From Hydractinia symbiolongicarpus (Eukaryota; Cnidaria; Hydrozoa; Anthoathecata; Hydractiniidae): DNA of 64,000 nt. This document shows, piece by piece, positions 33,841 through 47,500 of this stretch (the first letter of the stretch is position 1; each line of letters starts with the position of its first letter). Under the pieces are notes generated by a model. It was not told the DNA's origin, did not search any database, and saw only the letters and a list, made by a program, of their open reading frames with translations. Position numbers and translations under genes: made by a program. The stretch is taken from positions 16,505,001-16,569,000 of the forward strand of contig NC_079885.1 in assembly GCF_029227915.1 (NCBI RefSeq), in the 5' to 3' direction.

Positions 33841-36800
33841 GTTACCATAGGAGTAGTCCTTCCAGTCTCAATGGACTATGACGTCCCAAGTCCTTTTCCT
33901 TGGCGCCATGGCTTTAGAACAATGTTAACTCCGTGCACAGCCCTCTAAAGGCAGTAATATGGCCATTTGCAGCCTAATAAAGGCCTTGCACGTAAATCAC
34001 GTTCTTCCACGTCCCCAGCAAGGCTACCAATGGCCTAGTGTTCTCAGTCCCAATGGAATATGACGTCCCAAGTCATTTTCCTTGGCGCCATGGCTTTAGC
34101 ACACTGTTAACTCCTTGCAAAGCCCTCTAAAGGCTGTAATATGGCCATTTGCAGCCTAATAAAGGCGTTATACGTAAATACCGTCGTTCCAACTGCCTGC
34201 GCAGGTTACCAAAGGAATAGTCCTTCCAGTCTCAATAGACTATAACGTCCCAAGTCCTTTTCCTTGACGCCATGGCTATAGAACACTGTTAACTACGTGC
34301 ACAGCCCTCTAAAGTCAGTAATACGGCCTTTTGCAGCCTAATAAAGCCTTTACACGTAACTACCGTGATTCCACCACCCTCCGCCGGATACCATTAGTCT
34401 AGTCCTTTCAGTCCCAATGGAAAACAACGTGCCAAGTCGTTTTTTTTGGCACCTTGGCGTTAGAAGACCGGCAACTACGAGCACAGTCCTCCAAATCCTG
34501 TAACATGGCCTTTTACAGACTAATAAAGGTCTTACACGCAAATCACGTTCTTCCACGTCCCCAACAAGGTTACCAATGGTCTAGTGTTCCCAGTCTTAAT
34601 GGAATATGATATCTCAAGTCCTTTTCCTTGACGCCATGGCTTTAGAACACTCTTAGCTACGTGCACAGCCCCCTGTAACCCGTATTATTGCCGTCGCAGC
34701 CTAAAAAAGGCCTTAGACGTAAACCACGTGCTTTCACGCTCCCGGTCACGCTACCATTGATCTAGTCCTTCAAGTCTCAATGGACTCCGACTTGCCAAGT
34801 CGTTCTCCTTAGCGTCATGGCTTTAGAGCACTGTGAACTATGTGCACAGCCCTCTAAATGCTGCAATATGTCCTTTTACAGACTAATAAAGGCCTTGCAC
34901 GTAAATCACGTTCTTCCACGTCCCCAGCAAGGCTACCAATGGCCTATTGTTCCCAGTCTCAATGGACTACAACGTGCCAAGTCCTTTTCCTAGGCGCTAT
35001 GGCCTTAGAACACTGTTAACTACGTGTACGGCCCTTTGAACGCTGTAATATGGCCTTTTGCAGACTAATAAAGGCCTTACACGTAAACCAAGTGCTTTTA
35101 CGCCCCCATCAGGCTACCATTGGTCTAGTGTTCTCAGTCTCAATGGAATATGACGTCCCAAGTCCTTTTCCTTGACGCCATGGCTATAGAACACTGTTAA
35201 CTACGTGCACAGCCCTCTAAAGTTAGTAATACGGCCTTTTGCAGCCTAATAAAGCCTTTACGCGTAAATACCGTGATTCCACCACCCTCCGCGGGATACC
35301 ATTAGTCTAGTCCTTCCAGTCCCAATGGACTACAACGTGCCAAGCCGTTTTCTTTGGCACCTTGGCGTTAGAAGACCGGCAACTACGAGCACAGTCCTCC
35401 AAATACTGTAACATGGCCTTTTACAGACTAATAAAGGTCTTACACGTAAATCACGCTCTTCCACGCCCCCAGCAAGGTCACCAATGGTCTAGTGTTCCCA
35501 GTCTTAATGGAATATGACGTCTCAAGTCCTTTTCCTTGACGCCATGGCTTTAGAACACTCTTAGCTACGTGCACAGCCCCCTGTAAGCCGTATTATTGCC
35601 GTCGGAGCCTAATAAAGGCCTTAGACGTAAACCACGTGCTTCCACGCTCCCACCAGGCTACCCATGATCTAGTCCTTCGAGTCTCAATGGACTATGACGT
35701 CCCAAGTCCTTTTCCTTGGCGCCATGGCTTTAGAACACTGTTAACTTCGTGCACAGTCCTCCAAAGGCTGTAATATGGCCATTTGCAGCCTAATAAAGGC
35801 GTTATACGTAAATACCGTCGTACAACCTGCCTGCGCAGGTTACCATAGAAGTAGTCCTTCCAGTCTCAAAGGACTATGACGCCCCAAATCCTTTTCCTTG
35901 GTGCAATGGCTTTGGAACAATGTTAACTCTGTGCAAAGCCGTCTAAAGGCTGTAATATGGCAATTTGCAGCCTAATAAAGGCGTTATACAAAAATACCGT
36001 CGTTCCAACTGCCTGCGCAGGTTACCACAGGAGTAGTCCTTCCAGTCTCAATGGACTATGACGTCCCAAGTCCTCTTCCTTTTCGTCATGGCTATAGAAC
36101 ACTGTTAACTACGTGCACAGCCCTCTAAAGTCAGTAATACGGCCTTTTGCAGCCTAATAAAGCCTTTACACATAAATACCGTGTTTCCACCACCCTCCGC
36201 GGGATACTATTAGTCTAGTCCTTCCAGTCCCAATGGAATACAACGTGCCAAGTCCTTTTCCTTGGCGCCATGGCTTTAGAACAATGTTAACTCCGTGCAC
36301 AGCCCTCTAAATGCTGTAACATGGCCTTTTGCAGACTAATAATGGCTTTAAACGTAAATACTGTCGTTCCACGTCCCCAGCAAGGCTACCAATGTCTAGT
36401 GTTCCCAGTCTTAATGGAATATGACGTCTCAAGTCCTTTTCCTTGACGCCATGGCTTTAAAACACTCTAAGCTACGTGCACAGCCCCCTATGAGCCGTAT
36501 TATTGCCGTCGCAGCCTAATAAAGGCCTTAGACGTAAACCACGTGCTTTCACGCTCCCGGCCAGGCTACCATTGATCTAGTCCTTCAAGTCTCAATGGAC
36601 TCCGACTTGCCAAGTCGTTCTCCTTAGCGTCATGGCTTTAGAGCACCGTGAACTATGTGCACAGCCTTCTAAATGCTGCAATATGTCCTTTTACAGACTA
36701 ATAAAGGCCTTGCACGTAAATCACGTTCTTCCACGTCCCCAGCAAGGCTACCAATGGCCTTGTGTTCCCAGTCTCAATGGACTACAACGTGCCAAGTCCT

Positions 36801-39656
36801 TTTCCTTGGCGCTATGGCGTTAGAACACTGTTAACTACGTGAACGGCCCTTTGAACGCTGTAATATGGCTTTTTGCAGACTAATAAAGGCCTTACACGTA
36901 AACCACGTGCTTTTACGCTCCCAACCAGGCTACCATTGGTCTAGTGTTCTCAGTCACAATGGAATATGACGTCCCAAGTCGTTTTCCTTGGCGCCATGGC
37001 TTTAGCACACTGTTAACTCCGTGCAATGCCCTCTAAAGGCTGTAATATGGCCATTTGCAGCCTGATAAAGGCATTATACGTAAATACAGTCGTTCCAACT
37101 GCCTGCGCAGGTTACCATAGGAGTAGTCCTTCCAGTCTCAATGGACTATAACGTTCCAAGTCCTTTTCCCTGACGCCATGGCTATAGAACACTGTTAACT
37201 ACGTGCACAGTCCTCTAAAGTCAGTAATACGGCCTTTTGCAGGCTAATAAAGCCTTTACACGTAAATACCGTGATTCCACCACCCTCCGCCGGATGCCAT
37301 TAGTCTAGTCCTTCCAGTCCCAATGGAATACAACGTGTCAAGTCGTTTTCTTTAGCACCTTGGCGTTAGAAGACCGGCAACTACGCGCACAGTCCTCCAA
37401 ATCCTGTAACATGGCCTTTTACAGACTAATAAAGGTCTTACACGTAAATCACGTTCTTCCACGTCCCCAGCAAGGTTACCAATGGTCTAGTGTTCCCAGT
37501 CTTAATGGAATATGACGTCTCAAGTCCTTTTCCTTGACGCCATGGCTTTAGATCACCCTTAGCTACGTGCACAGACCCCTGTAAGCAGTAATATTGCCGT
37601 TGCAGCCTAATAAAGGCCTTAGACGTAAACCACGTGCTTCCACGCTCCCAGCCAGGCTACCATTGATCTAGTCCTTCGAGTCTCAATGGACTATGACGTC
37701 CAAAGTCCTTTTCCTTGGCGCCATGGCTTTAGCACACTGTTAACTCCGTGCAAAGCCCTCTAAAGGCTGTAATATGGCCATTTGCAGCCTGACAAAGGCA
37801 TTATACGTAAATACCGTCGTTCCAACTGCCTGCGCAGGTTACCATAAGAGTAGTCCTTCCAGTCTCAATGGACTATAACGTTCCAAGTCCTTTTCCCTGA
37901 CGCCATGGCTATAGAACACTGTTAACTACGTGCACAGCCCTCTAAAGTCAGTAATACGGCCTTTTGCAGGCTAATAAAGCCTTTACACGTAAATACCTTG
38001 ATTCCACCACCCTCCGTCGGATACCATTAGTCTAGTCCTTCCAGTCCCAATGGAATACAACGTGCCAAGTCGTTTTCTTTGGCACCTTGGCGTTAGAAGA
38101 CCGGCAACTACGCGCACAGTCCTCCAAATCCTGTAACATGACCTTTTACAGACTAATAAAGGTCTTACACGTAAATCACGTTCTTCAACGTCCCCAGCAA
38201 GGTTACCAATGGCCTAGTGTTCCCAGTCTTAATGGAATATGACGTCCCAAGTCATTTTCCTTGGCGCCATGGCTTTAGCACACTGTTAACTCCTTGCAAA
38301 GCCCTCTAAAGGCTGTAATATGGCCATTTGCAGCCTAATAAAGGCGTTATACGTAAATACCGTTGTTCCACCTGCCTGCGCAGGTTACCATAGGAGTAGT
38401 CCTTCCAGTCTCAATGGACTATAACGTCCCAAGTCCTTTTCCTTGACGCCATGGCTATAGAACACTGTTAACTACGTGCACAGCCCTCTAAAGTCATTAA
38501 TACGGCCTTTTGCAGCCTAATAAAGCCTTTACACGTAAATACCGTGATTCCACCACCCTCCGCGGGATACCATTAGTCTAGTCCTTCCAGTCCCAATGGA
38601 CTACAACGTGCCAAGTCGTTTTCTTTGGCACCTTGGCGTTAGAAGACCGGCAACTACGCGCACAGTCCTCCAAATCCTGTAACATGGCCTTTTACAGACT
38701 AATAAAGGTCTTACACGCAAATCACGTTCTTCCTCGCCCCCGGCAAGGTTACCAATAGTCTAGTGTTCCCAGTCTTAATGGAATATGACGTCTCAAGTCC
38801 TTTTCCTTGACGCCATGGCTTTAGAACATTCTTAGCTACGTGCACAGCCCTCTGTAAGCCGTTTTATTGCCGTCGCAGCCTAATAAAGGCCTTAGACATT
38901 AACCACGTGCTTCCACGCTCCCAGCCAGGCTACCATTGATCTAGTCCTTCGAGTCTCAATGGACTATGACGTCCCAAGTCCTTTTCCTTGACGACATGGC
39001 TATAGAACACTATTAACTACGTGCACAGTCTTCTAAAGGCAGTGTTATGTACTTTTGCAGACTATTAAAGACCTTACACGTAAATAACGAGCTTCCATGC
39101 TCCCAGCCATGCTACCATTGATCTAGTCCTTCCAGTCTCAATGGAATACGACGTTCCAAAGCGTTTTCCTTCGCGCTATGGCGTTAGAACACTGTTAACT
39201 ACGTGCACGGCCCTTTGAACGCTGTAATATTGCCTTTTGCAGCCAAATAAAGGAGCTAAACGTAAATACCGTCATTCCATCTGCCTGTGCATGTTACCAT
39301 AGGAGTAGTCCTTCCAGTCTCAATGGACTATGACGTCCCAAGTCCTTTTCCTTGGCGCCATGGCTTTAGAACAATGTTAACTCCGTGCACAGCCCTCTAA
39401 ATGCTGTAACATGGCCTTTTGCAGACTAATAATGGCTTTAAACGTAAATACTGTCGTTCCACGTCCCCAGCAAGGCTACCAATGGTCTAGTGTTCCCAGT
39501 CGTAATGGAATATGACGTGCCAAGTCCTTTTCCTTGACGCCATAGCTATAGAACACTGTTAACTACGCGCACAGTCCTCTAAAGGCTGTAATATGGCCAT
39601 TTGCAACCTAATAAAGGTGTTATACGTAAATACCGTTGTTCCACCTGCCTGCGCAG
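33841..39656. repeat. 6,180-bp large duplication, copy 2 (two monomers missing)
   Basis: Matches copy 1 at a shift of 6,180 bp up to about 37731, then at 5,816 bp. The difference is 364 bp, exactly two monomers: a G/J hybrid and a J, located about 31553-31916 in copy 1. The switch falls in the shared CATGGCTTTAG block, so the repeat phase is kept. A few single-base differences occur (for example GATATCTC near 34609 against GATGTCTC near 28429). Confidence 0.88.
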
Positions 39657-39879
39657 GTTACCATAGGAGTAGTCCTTCCAGTCTCAATGGACTATAACGT
39701 CCCAAGTCCTTTTCCTTGACGTCATGGCTATAGAACACTGTTAACTACGTGCACAGCCCTCTAAAGTCATTAATACGGCCTTTTGCAGCCTAATAAAGCC
39801 TTTACGCGTAAATACCGTGATTCCACCACCCTCCGCGGGATACCATTAGTCTAGTCCTTCCAGTCCCAATAGACTACAA
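38061..39879. repeat. 1,819-bp ten-monomer duplication, copy 1
   Basis: Ten monomers, including A, E/H hybrid, F, A, B, K (38952-39133), L (39134-39315), G and H, repeated at a shift of 1,819 bp. The interval overlaps the end of the 6,180-bp duplication, so it is a later or nested event on the second copy. Shared rare marks are TTCTTCAACGTCCCC (38182 and 40001) and TTCCTCGCCCCCGGC (38728 and 40547). Confidence 0.87.
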
Positions 39880-41585
39880 CGTGCCAAGTCGTTTTCTTTG
39901 GCACCTTGGCGTTAGAAGACCGGCAACTACGCGCACAGTCCTCCAAATCCTGTAACATGACCTTTTACAGACTAATAAAGGTCTTACACGTAAATCACGT
40001 TCTTCAACGTCCCCAGCAAGGTTACCAATGGCCTAGTGTTCCCAGTCTTAATGGAATATGACGTCCCAAGTCATTTTCCTTGGCGCCATGGCTTTAGCAC
40101 ACTGTTAACTCCTTGCAAAGCCCTCTAAAGGCTGTAATATGGCCATTTGCAGCCTAATAAAGGCGTTATACGTAAATACCGTTGTTCCACCTGCCTGGGC
40201 AGGTTACCATAGGAGTAGTCCTTCCAGTCTCAATGGACTATAACGTCCCAAGTCCTTTTCCTTGACGCCATGGCTATAGAACACTGTTAACTACGTGCAC
40301 AGCGCTCTAAAGTCATTAATACGGCCTTTTGCAGCCTAATAAAGCCTTTACACGTAAATACCGTGATTCCACCACCCTCCGCGGGATACCATTAGTCTAG
40401 TCCTTCCAGTCCCAATGGACTACAACGTGCCAAGTCGTTTTCTTTGGCACCTTGGCGTTAGAAGACCGGCAACTACGCGCACAGTCCTCCAAATCCTGTA
40501 ACATGGCCTTTTACAGACTAATAAAGGTCTTACACGCAAATCACGTTCTTCCTCGCCCCCGGCAAGGTTACCAATAGTCTAGTGTTCCCAGTCTTAATGG
40601 AATATGACGTCTCAAGTCCTTTTCCTTGACGCCATGGCTTTAGAACATTCTTAGCTACGTGCACAGCCCTCTGTAAGCCGTTTTATTGCCGTCGCAGCCT
40701 AATAAAGGCCTTAGACATTAACCACGTGCTTCCACGCTCCCAGCCAGGCTACCATTGATCTAGTCCTTCGAGTCTCAATGGACTATGACGTCCCAAGTCC
40801 TTTTCCTTGACGACATGGCTATAGAACACTATTAACTACGTGCACAGTCTTCTAAAGGCAGTGTTATGTACTTTTGCAGACTATTAAAGACCTTACACGT
40901 AAATAACGAGCTTCCATGCTCCCAGCCATGCTACCATTGATCTAGTCCTTCCAGTCTCAATGGAATACGACGTTCCAAAGCGTTTTCCTTCGCGCTATGG
41001 CGTTAGAACACTGTTAACTACGTGCACGGCCCTTTGAACGCTGTAATATTGCCTTTTGCAGCCAAATAAAGGAGCTAAACGTAAATACCGTCATTCCATC
41101 TGCCTATGCATGTTACCATAGGAGTAGTCCTTCCAGTCTCAATGGACTATGACGTCCCAAGTCCTTTTCCTTGGCGCCATGGCTTTAGAACAATGTTAAC
41201 TCCGTGCACAGCCCTCTAAATGCTGTAACATGGCCTTTTGCAGACTAATAATGGCTTTAAACGTAAATACTGTCGTTCCACGTCCCCAGCAAGGCTACCA
41301 ATGGTCTAGTGTTCCCAGTCGTAATGGAATATGACGTGCCAAGTCCTTTTCCTTGACGCCATAGCTATAGAACACTGTTAACTACGCGCACAGTCCTCTA
41401 AAGGCTGTAATATGGCCATTTGCAACCTAATAAAGGTGTTATACGTAAATACCGTTGTTCCACCTGCCTGCGCAGGTTACCATAGGAGTAGTCCTTCCAG
41501 TCTCAATGGACTATAACGTCCCAAGTCCTTTTCCTTGACGTCATGGCTATAGAACACTGTTAACTACGTGCACAGCCCTCTAAAG
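39880..41585. repeat. 1,819-bp ten-monomer duplication, copy 2 (incomplete)
   Basis: Repeats 38061-39766 with few differences, such as CTGCCTGGGCAGG near 40192, which breaks the CCTGCGCAGG palindrome, and CAGCGCTC near 40301. It contains K (40771-40952) and L (40953-41134). Identity ends where AAAGTCATTAATACGG in copy 1 meets AAAGTTAGTAATACGG in copy 2, near 41585. Confidence 0.85.
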
Positions 41586-44500
41586 TTAGTAATACGGCCT
41601 TTTGCAGCCTAATAAAGCCTTTACGCGTAAATACCGTGATTCCACCACCCTCCGCGGGATACCATTAGTCTAGTCCTTCCAGTCCCAATGGACCACAACG
41701 TGCCAAGCCGTTTTCTTTGGCACCTTGGCGTTAGAAGACCGGCAACTACGAGCACAGTCCTCCAAATCCTGTAACATGGCCTTTTACAGACTAATAAAGG
41801 TCTTACACGTAAATCACGTTCTTCCACGCCCCCAGCAATGTTACCAATGGTTTATTGTTCCCAGTCTTAATGGAATATGACGTCTCAAGTCCTTTTCCTT
41901 GACGCCATGGCTTTAGAACACTCTTAGCTACGTGCACAGCCCCCTGTAAGCCGTATTATTGCCGTCGGAGCCTAATAAAGGCCTTAGACGTAAACCACGT
42001 GCTTCCACGCTCCCACCAGGCTACCGATGATCTAGTCCTTCGAATCTTAATGGACTATGACGTCCCAAGTCCTTTTCCTTGACGCCATGGTTACAGAACA
42101 CTGTTAACTACGCGCACAGTCCTTTAAATGCTGTAACATGGCCTTTTGCAGACTAATAAAGGCCTTAGACGTAAACCACGTGCTTTCACGCTCCCGGCCA
42201 GGCTACCATTGATCCAGTCCTTCAAGTCTCAATGGACTCCGACTTGCCAAGTCGTTCTCCTTAGCGTCATGGCTTTAGAGCACCGTGAACTATGTGCACA
42301 GCCCTCTAAATGCTGCAATATGTCCTTTTACAGACTAATAAAGGCCTTGCACGTAAATCACGTTCTTCCACGTCCCCAGCAAGGCTACCAATGGCCTAGT
42401 GTTCCCAGTCTCAATGGAATACAACGTGCCAAGTCCTTTTCCTTGGCGCTATGGCGTTAGAACACTGTTAACTACGTGTACGGCCCTTTGAACGCTGTAA
42501 TATGGCCTTTTGCAGACTAATAAAGGCCTTACACGTAAACCACGTGCTTTTACGCTCCCAACCAGGCTATTATTGGTCTAGTGTTCTCAGTCTCAATGGA
42601 ATATGACGTCCCAAGTCATTTTCCTTAGCGCCATGGCTTTAGCACACTGTTAACTCCGTGCAAAGCCCTCTAAAGGCTGTAATATGGCCATTTGCAGCCT
42701 AATAAAGGCGTTATACGTAAATACCGTCGTTCCAACTGCATGCACAGGTTACCATAGGAGTAGTCCTTCCAGTCTCAATGGACTATAAGGTCCCAAGTCA
42801 TTTTCCTTGACGCCATGGCTTTAGTACACTGTTAACTCCGTGCAAAGCCCTCTAAGGGCTGTAATATGGCCATTTGCAGCCTAATAAAGGCGTTATACGT
42901 AAATACCGTCGTTCCAACGGCCTGCGCAGGTTACCATAGGAGTAGTCCTTCCAGTCTCAATGGACTATGACGTCCCAAGTCCTCTTCCTTGACGCCATGG
43001 CTATAGAACACTGTTAACTACGTGCACAGCCCTCTAAAGTCAGTAATACGGCCTTTTGCAGCCTAATAAAGCCTTTAGACGTAAATACCGTGATTCCACC
43101 ACCCTCCGCGGGATACCATTAGTCTAGTCCTTCTAGTCCCAATGGACTACAACGTGCCAAGTCGTTTTCTTTGGCACCTTGGCGTTAGAAGACCGGCAAC
43201 TACGAGCACAGTCCTCCAAATCCTGTAACATGGCCTTTTACAGACTAATAAAGGTCTTACACGCAAATCACGTTCTTTCACGCTCCCAGCCAGGCTACCA
43301 TTGATCTAGTCCTTCGAGTCTCAATGGACTATGACGTCCCAAGTCCTTTTCCTTGGCGCCATGGCTTTAGAGCACTGTGAACTATGTGCACAGCCCTCTA
43401 AATGCTGCAATATGTCCTTTTACAGACTAATAAAGGCCTTGCACGTAAATCACGTTCCTCCACGTCCCCAGCAAGGCTACCAATGGCCTATTGTTCCCAG
43501 TCTCAATGGACTACAACGTGCCAAGTCCATTTCCTTGGCGCTATGGCGTTAGAACACTGTTAACTACGTGTACGGCCCTTTGAACGCTGTAATATGGCCT
43601 TTTGCAGACTAATAAAGGCCTTACACGTAAACCACGTGCTTTTACGCTCCCAACCAGGCTACCATTGGTCTAGTGTTCTCAGTCTCAATGGAATATGACA
43701 TCCCAAGTCATTTTCCTTGACGCCACGGCTTTAGTACACTGTTAACTCCGTGCAAAGCCCTCTAAGGGCTGTAATATGGCCATTTGCAGCCTAATAAAGG
43801 CGTTATACGTAAATACCGTCGTTCCAACGGCCTGCGCAGGTTGCCATAGGAGTAGTCATTCCAGTCTCAATGGACTATGACGTCCCAAGTCCTTTTCCTT
43901 GACGCCATGGCTATAGAACACTGTTAACTACGTGCACAGCCCTCTAAAGTCAGTAATACGGCCTTTTGCAGCCTAATAAAGCCTTTACACGTAAATACCG
44001 TGATTCCACCACCCTCCGCGGGATACCATTAGTCTAGTCCTTCTAGTCCCAATGGACTACAACGTGCCAAGTTGTTTTCTTTGGCACCTTGGCGTTAGAA
44101 GACCGGCAACTACGAGCACAGTCCTCCAAATCCTGTAACATGGGCTTTTACAGACTAATAAAGGTCTTACACGCAAATCACGTTCTTCCACGCTCCCAGC
44201 CAGGCTACCATTGATCTAGTCCTTCGAGTCTCAATGGACTATGACGTCGTAAGTCCTTTTCCTTGGCGCCATGGCTGTAGAACACTGTTAACTACGTGCA
44301 CAGCCCTCTAAAGGCAGTAATATGGCCATTTGCAGCCAAATAAAGGCCTTACACGTAAATCACGTTCTTCCACGTCCCCAGCAAGGTTACCAATGGTCTA
44401 GTGTTCCCAGTCTTAATGGAATATGACGTCTCAAGTCCTTTTCCTTGACGCCATGGCTTAAGAACACTCTTAGCTACGTGCACAGCCCCCTGTAAGCCGT

Positions 44501-47500
44501 ATTATTGCCGTCGCAGCCTAATAAAGGCCTTAGACGTAAACCACGTGCTTTCACGCTCCCGGCCAGGCTACCATTGATCCAGTCCTTCAAGTCTCAATGG
44601 ACTCCGACTTGCCAAGTCGTTCTCCTTAGCGTCATGGCTATAGAACACTGTTAACTACGCGCACAGTCCTCTAATGGCTGTAATATGGCCATTTGCAGCC
44701 TAATAAAGGCGTTATACGTAAATACCGTGATTCCACCACCCTCCGCGGGATACCATCAGTCTAGTCCTTCTAGTCCCAATGGACTACAACGTGCCAAGTC
44801 GTTTTCTTTAGGACCTTGGCGTTAAAAGACCGGCAACTACGAGCACAGTCCTCCAAATCCTGTAACATGGCCTTTTACAGACTAATAAAGGTCTTACACG
44901 CGAATCACGTTCTTCCACGCTCCCAGCCAGGCTACCATTGATCTAGTCCTTCGAGTCTCAATGGACTATGACGTCCCAAGTCCTTTTCCTTGGCGCCATG
45001 GCTTTAGAGCACTGTGAACTATGTGCACAGCCCTCTAAATGCTGCAATATGTCCTTTTACAGACTAATAAAGGCCTTGCACGTAAATCACGTTCTTCCAC
45101 GTCCCCAGCAAGGCTACCAATGGCCTATTGTTCCCAGTCTCAATGGACTACAACGTGCCAAGTCCTTTTCCTTGGCGCCATGGCTTTAGAACAATGTTAA
45201 CTCCGTGCACAGCCCTCTAAGGGCAGTAATATGGCCATTTGCAGCCTAATAAAGGCCTTACACGTAAATCACGTTCTTCCACGTCCCAAGCAAGGCTACC
45301 AATGGTCTAGTGTTCCCAGTCTTAATGGACTATGACGTCCCAAGTCCTTTTCCTTGGCGCCATGGCTATAGAACACTGTTAACTACGTGCACAGCCCCCT
45401 AAAGGCAGAAATATGGCCATTTGCAGCCTAATAAAGGCCTTACACGTAAATCACGTTCTTCCACGTCCCCAGCAAGGTTAGCAATGGTCTAGTGTTCCCA
45501 GTCTTAATGGAATATGACGTCTCAAGTCCTTTTCCTTGACGCCATGGCTTTAGAACACTCTTAGCTACGTGCACAGCCCCCTGTAAGCCGTATTATTGCC
45601 GTCGCAGCCTAAAAAAGGCCTTAGACGTAAACCACGTACTTTCACGCTCCCGGCCAGGCTACCATTGATCTAGTCCTTCAAGTCTTAATGTACTCCGACT
45701 TGCCAAGTCGTTCTCCTTACCGTCATGGCTTTAGAGCACTGTGAACTATGCGCACAGCCCTCTAAATGCTGCAATATGTCCTTTTACAGACTAATAAAGG
45801 CCTTGCACGTAAATCACGTTCTTCCACGTCCCCAGCAAGGCTACCAATGGCCTATTGTTCCCAGTCTCAATGGACTACAACGTGCCAAGTCCTTTTCCTT
45901 GGCGCTATGGCGTTAGAACACTGTTAACTACGTGTACGGCCCTTTGAACGCTGTAATATGGCCTTTTGCAGACTAATAAAGGCCTTACACGTAAACCACG
46001 TGCTTTTACGCTCCCAACCAGGCTACCATTGGTCTAATGTTCTCAGTCTTAATGGAATATGACGTCGCAAGTCAATTTTCTTGACGCCATGGCTTTAGTA
46101 CACTGTTAACTCCGTGCAAAGCCCTCTAAGGGCTGTAATATGGCCATTTGAAGCCTAATAAAGGCCTTACACGTAAATCACGTTCTTCCACGTCCCAAGC
46201 AAGACTACCAATGGTCTAGTGTTCCCAGTTTTAATGGACTATGACGTCCCAAGTCCTTTTCCTTGGCGCCATGGCTATAGAACACTGTTAACTACGTGCA
46301 CAGCCCCCTAAAGGCAGAAATATGGCCATTTGCAGCCTAATAAAGGCCTTACACGTAAATCACGTTCTTCCACGACCCCAGCAAGGTTACCAATGGTCTA
46401 GTGTTCCCAGTCTCAATGGACTATGACGTCCCAAGTCCTTTTCCTTGACGCCATGGCTATAGAACACTGTTAACTACGTGCACAGCCCTCTAAAGTCAAT
46501 AATACGGCCTTTCGCAGCCTAATAAAGCCTTTACACGTAAATACCGTGATTCCACCACCCTCCGCGGGATACCATTAGTCTAGTCCTTCTAGTCCCAATG
46601 GACTACAACGTGCCAAGTTGTTTTCTTTGGCACCTTGGCGTTAGAAGACCGGCAACTACGAGCACAGTCCTCCAAATCCTGTAACATGGGTTTTACAGAC
46701 TAATAAAGGTCTTACACGCAAATCACGTTCTTTCACGCTCCCAGCCAGGCTACCATTGATCTATTCCTTCGAGTCTCAATGGACTATGACGTCCCAAGTC
46801 CTTTTCCTTGGCGCCATGGCTGTAGAACACTGTTAACTACGTGCACAGCCCTCTAAAGGCAGTAATATGGCCATTTGCAGCCTAATAAAGGCCTTACACG
46901 TAAATCACGTTCTTCCACGTCCCCAGCAAGGTTACCAATGGTCTAGTGTTCCCAGTCTTAATGGAATATGACGTCTCAAGTCCTTTTCCTTGACGCCATG
47001 GCTTAAGAACACTCTTAGCTACGTGCACAGTCTCCTGTAAGCCGTATTACTGCTGTTGCAGCCTAATAAAGGCCTTAGACGTAAACCACGTGCTTCCACG
47101 CTCCCAGCCAGGCTACCAATGATCTAGTCCTCCAAATCTCAATGGACTACGACTTCGCAAGTCCTTTTCCCTGGCGCCATGGCTTTAGAACAATGTTAAC
47201 TCCGTGCACAGCCCTCTAAATGCTGTAACATGGCATTTTGCAGACTAATAATGGCTTTAAACGTAAATACTGTCCTTCCAACTAACTGCGCAGTTTTCCA
47301 TAGGAGTAGTCCTTCCAGTCTCAACAGACTATGACGTCCCAAGTCCTTTTCCTTGGCGCCATGGCTATAGAACACTGTTAACTACGTGCACAGCCCTCTA
47401 AAGGCAGTAATATTGCCTTTCGCAGCCTAATCAAGGCCTAACACGTAAATCACGTTATTCCACGTCCCCAGCAAGGCTACCAATGGTCTAGTGTTCCCAG

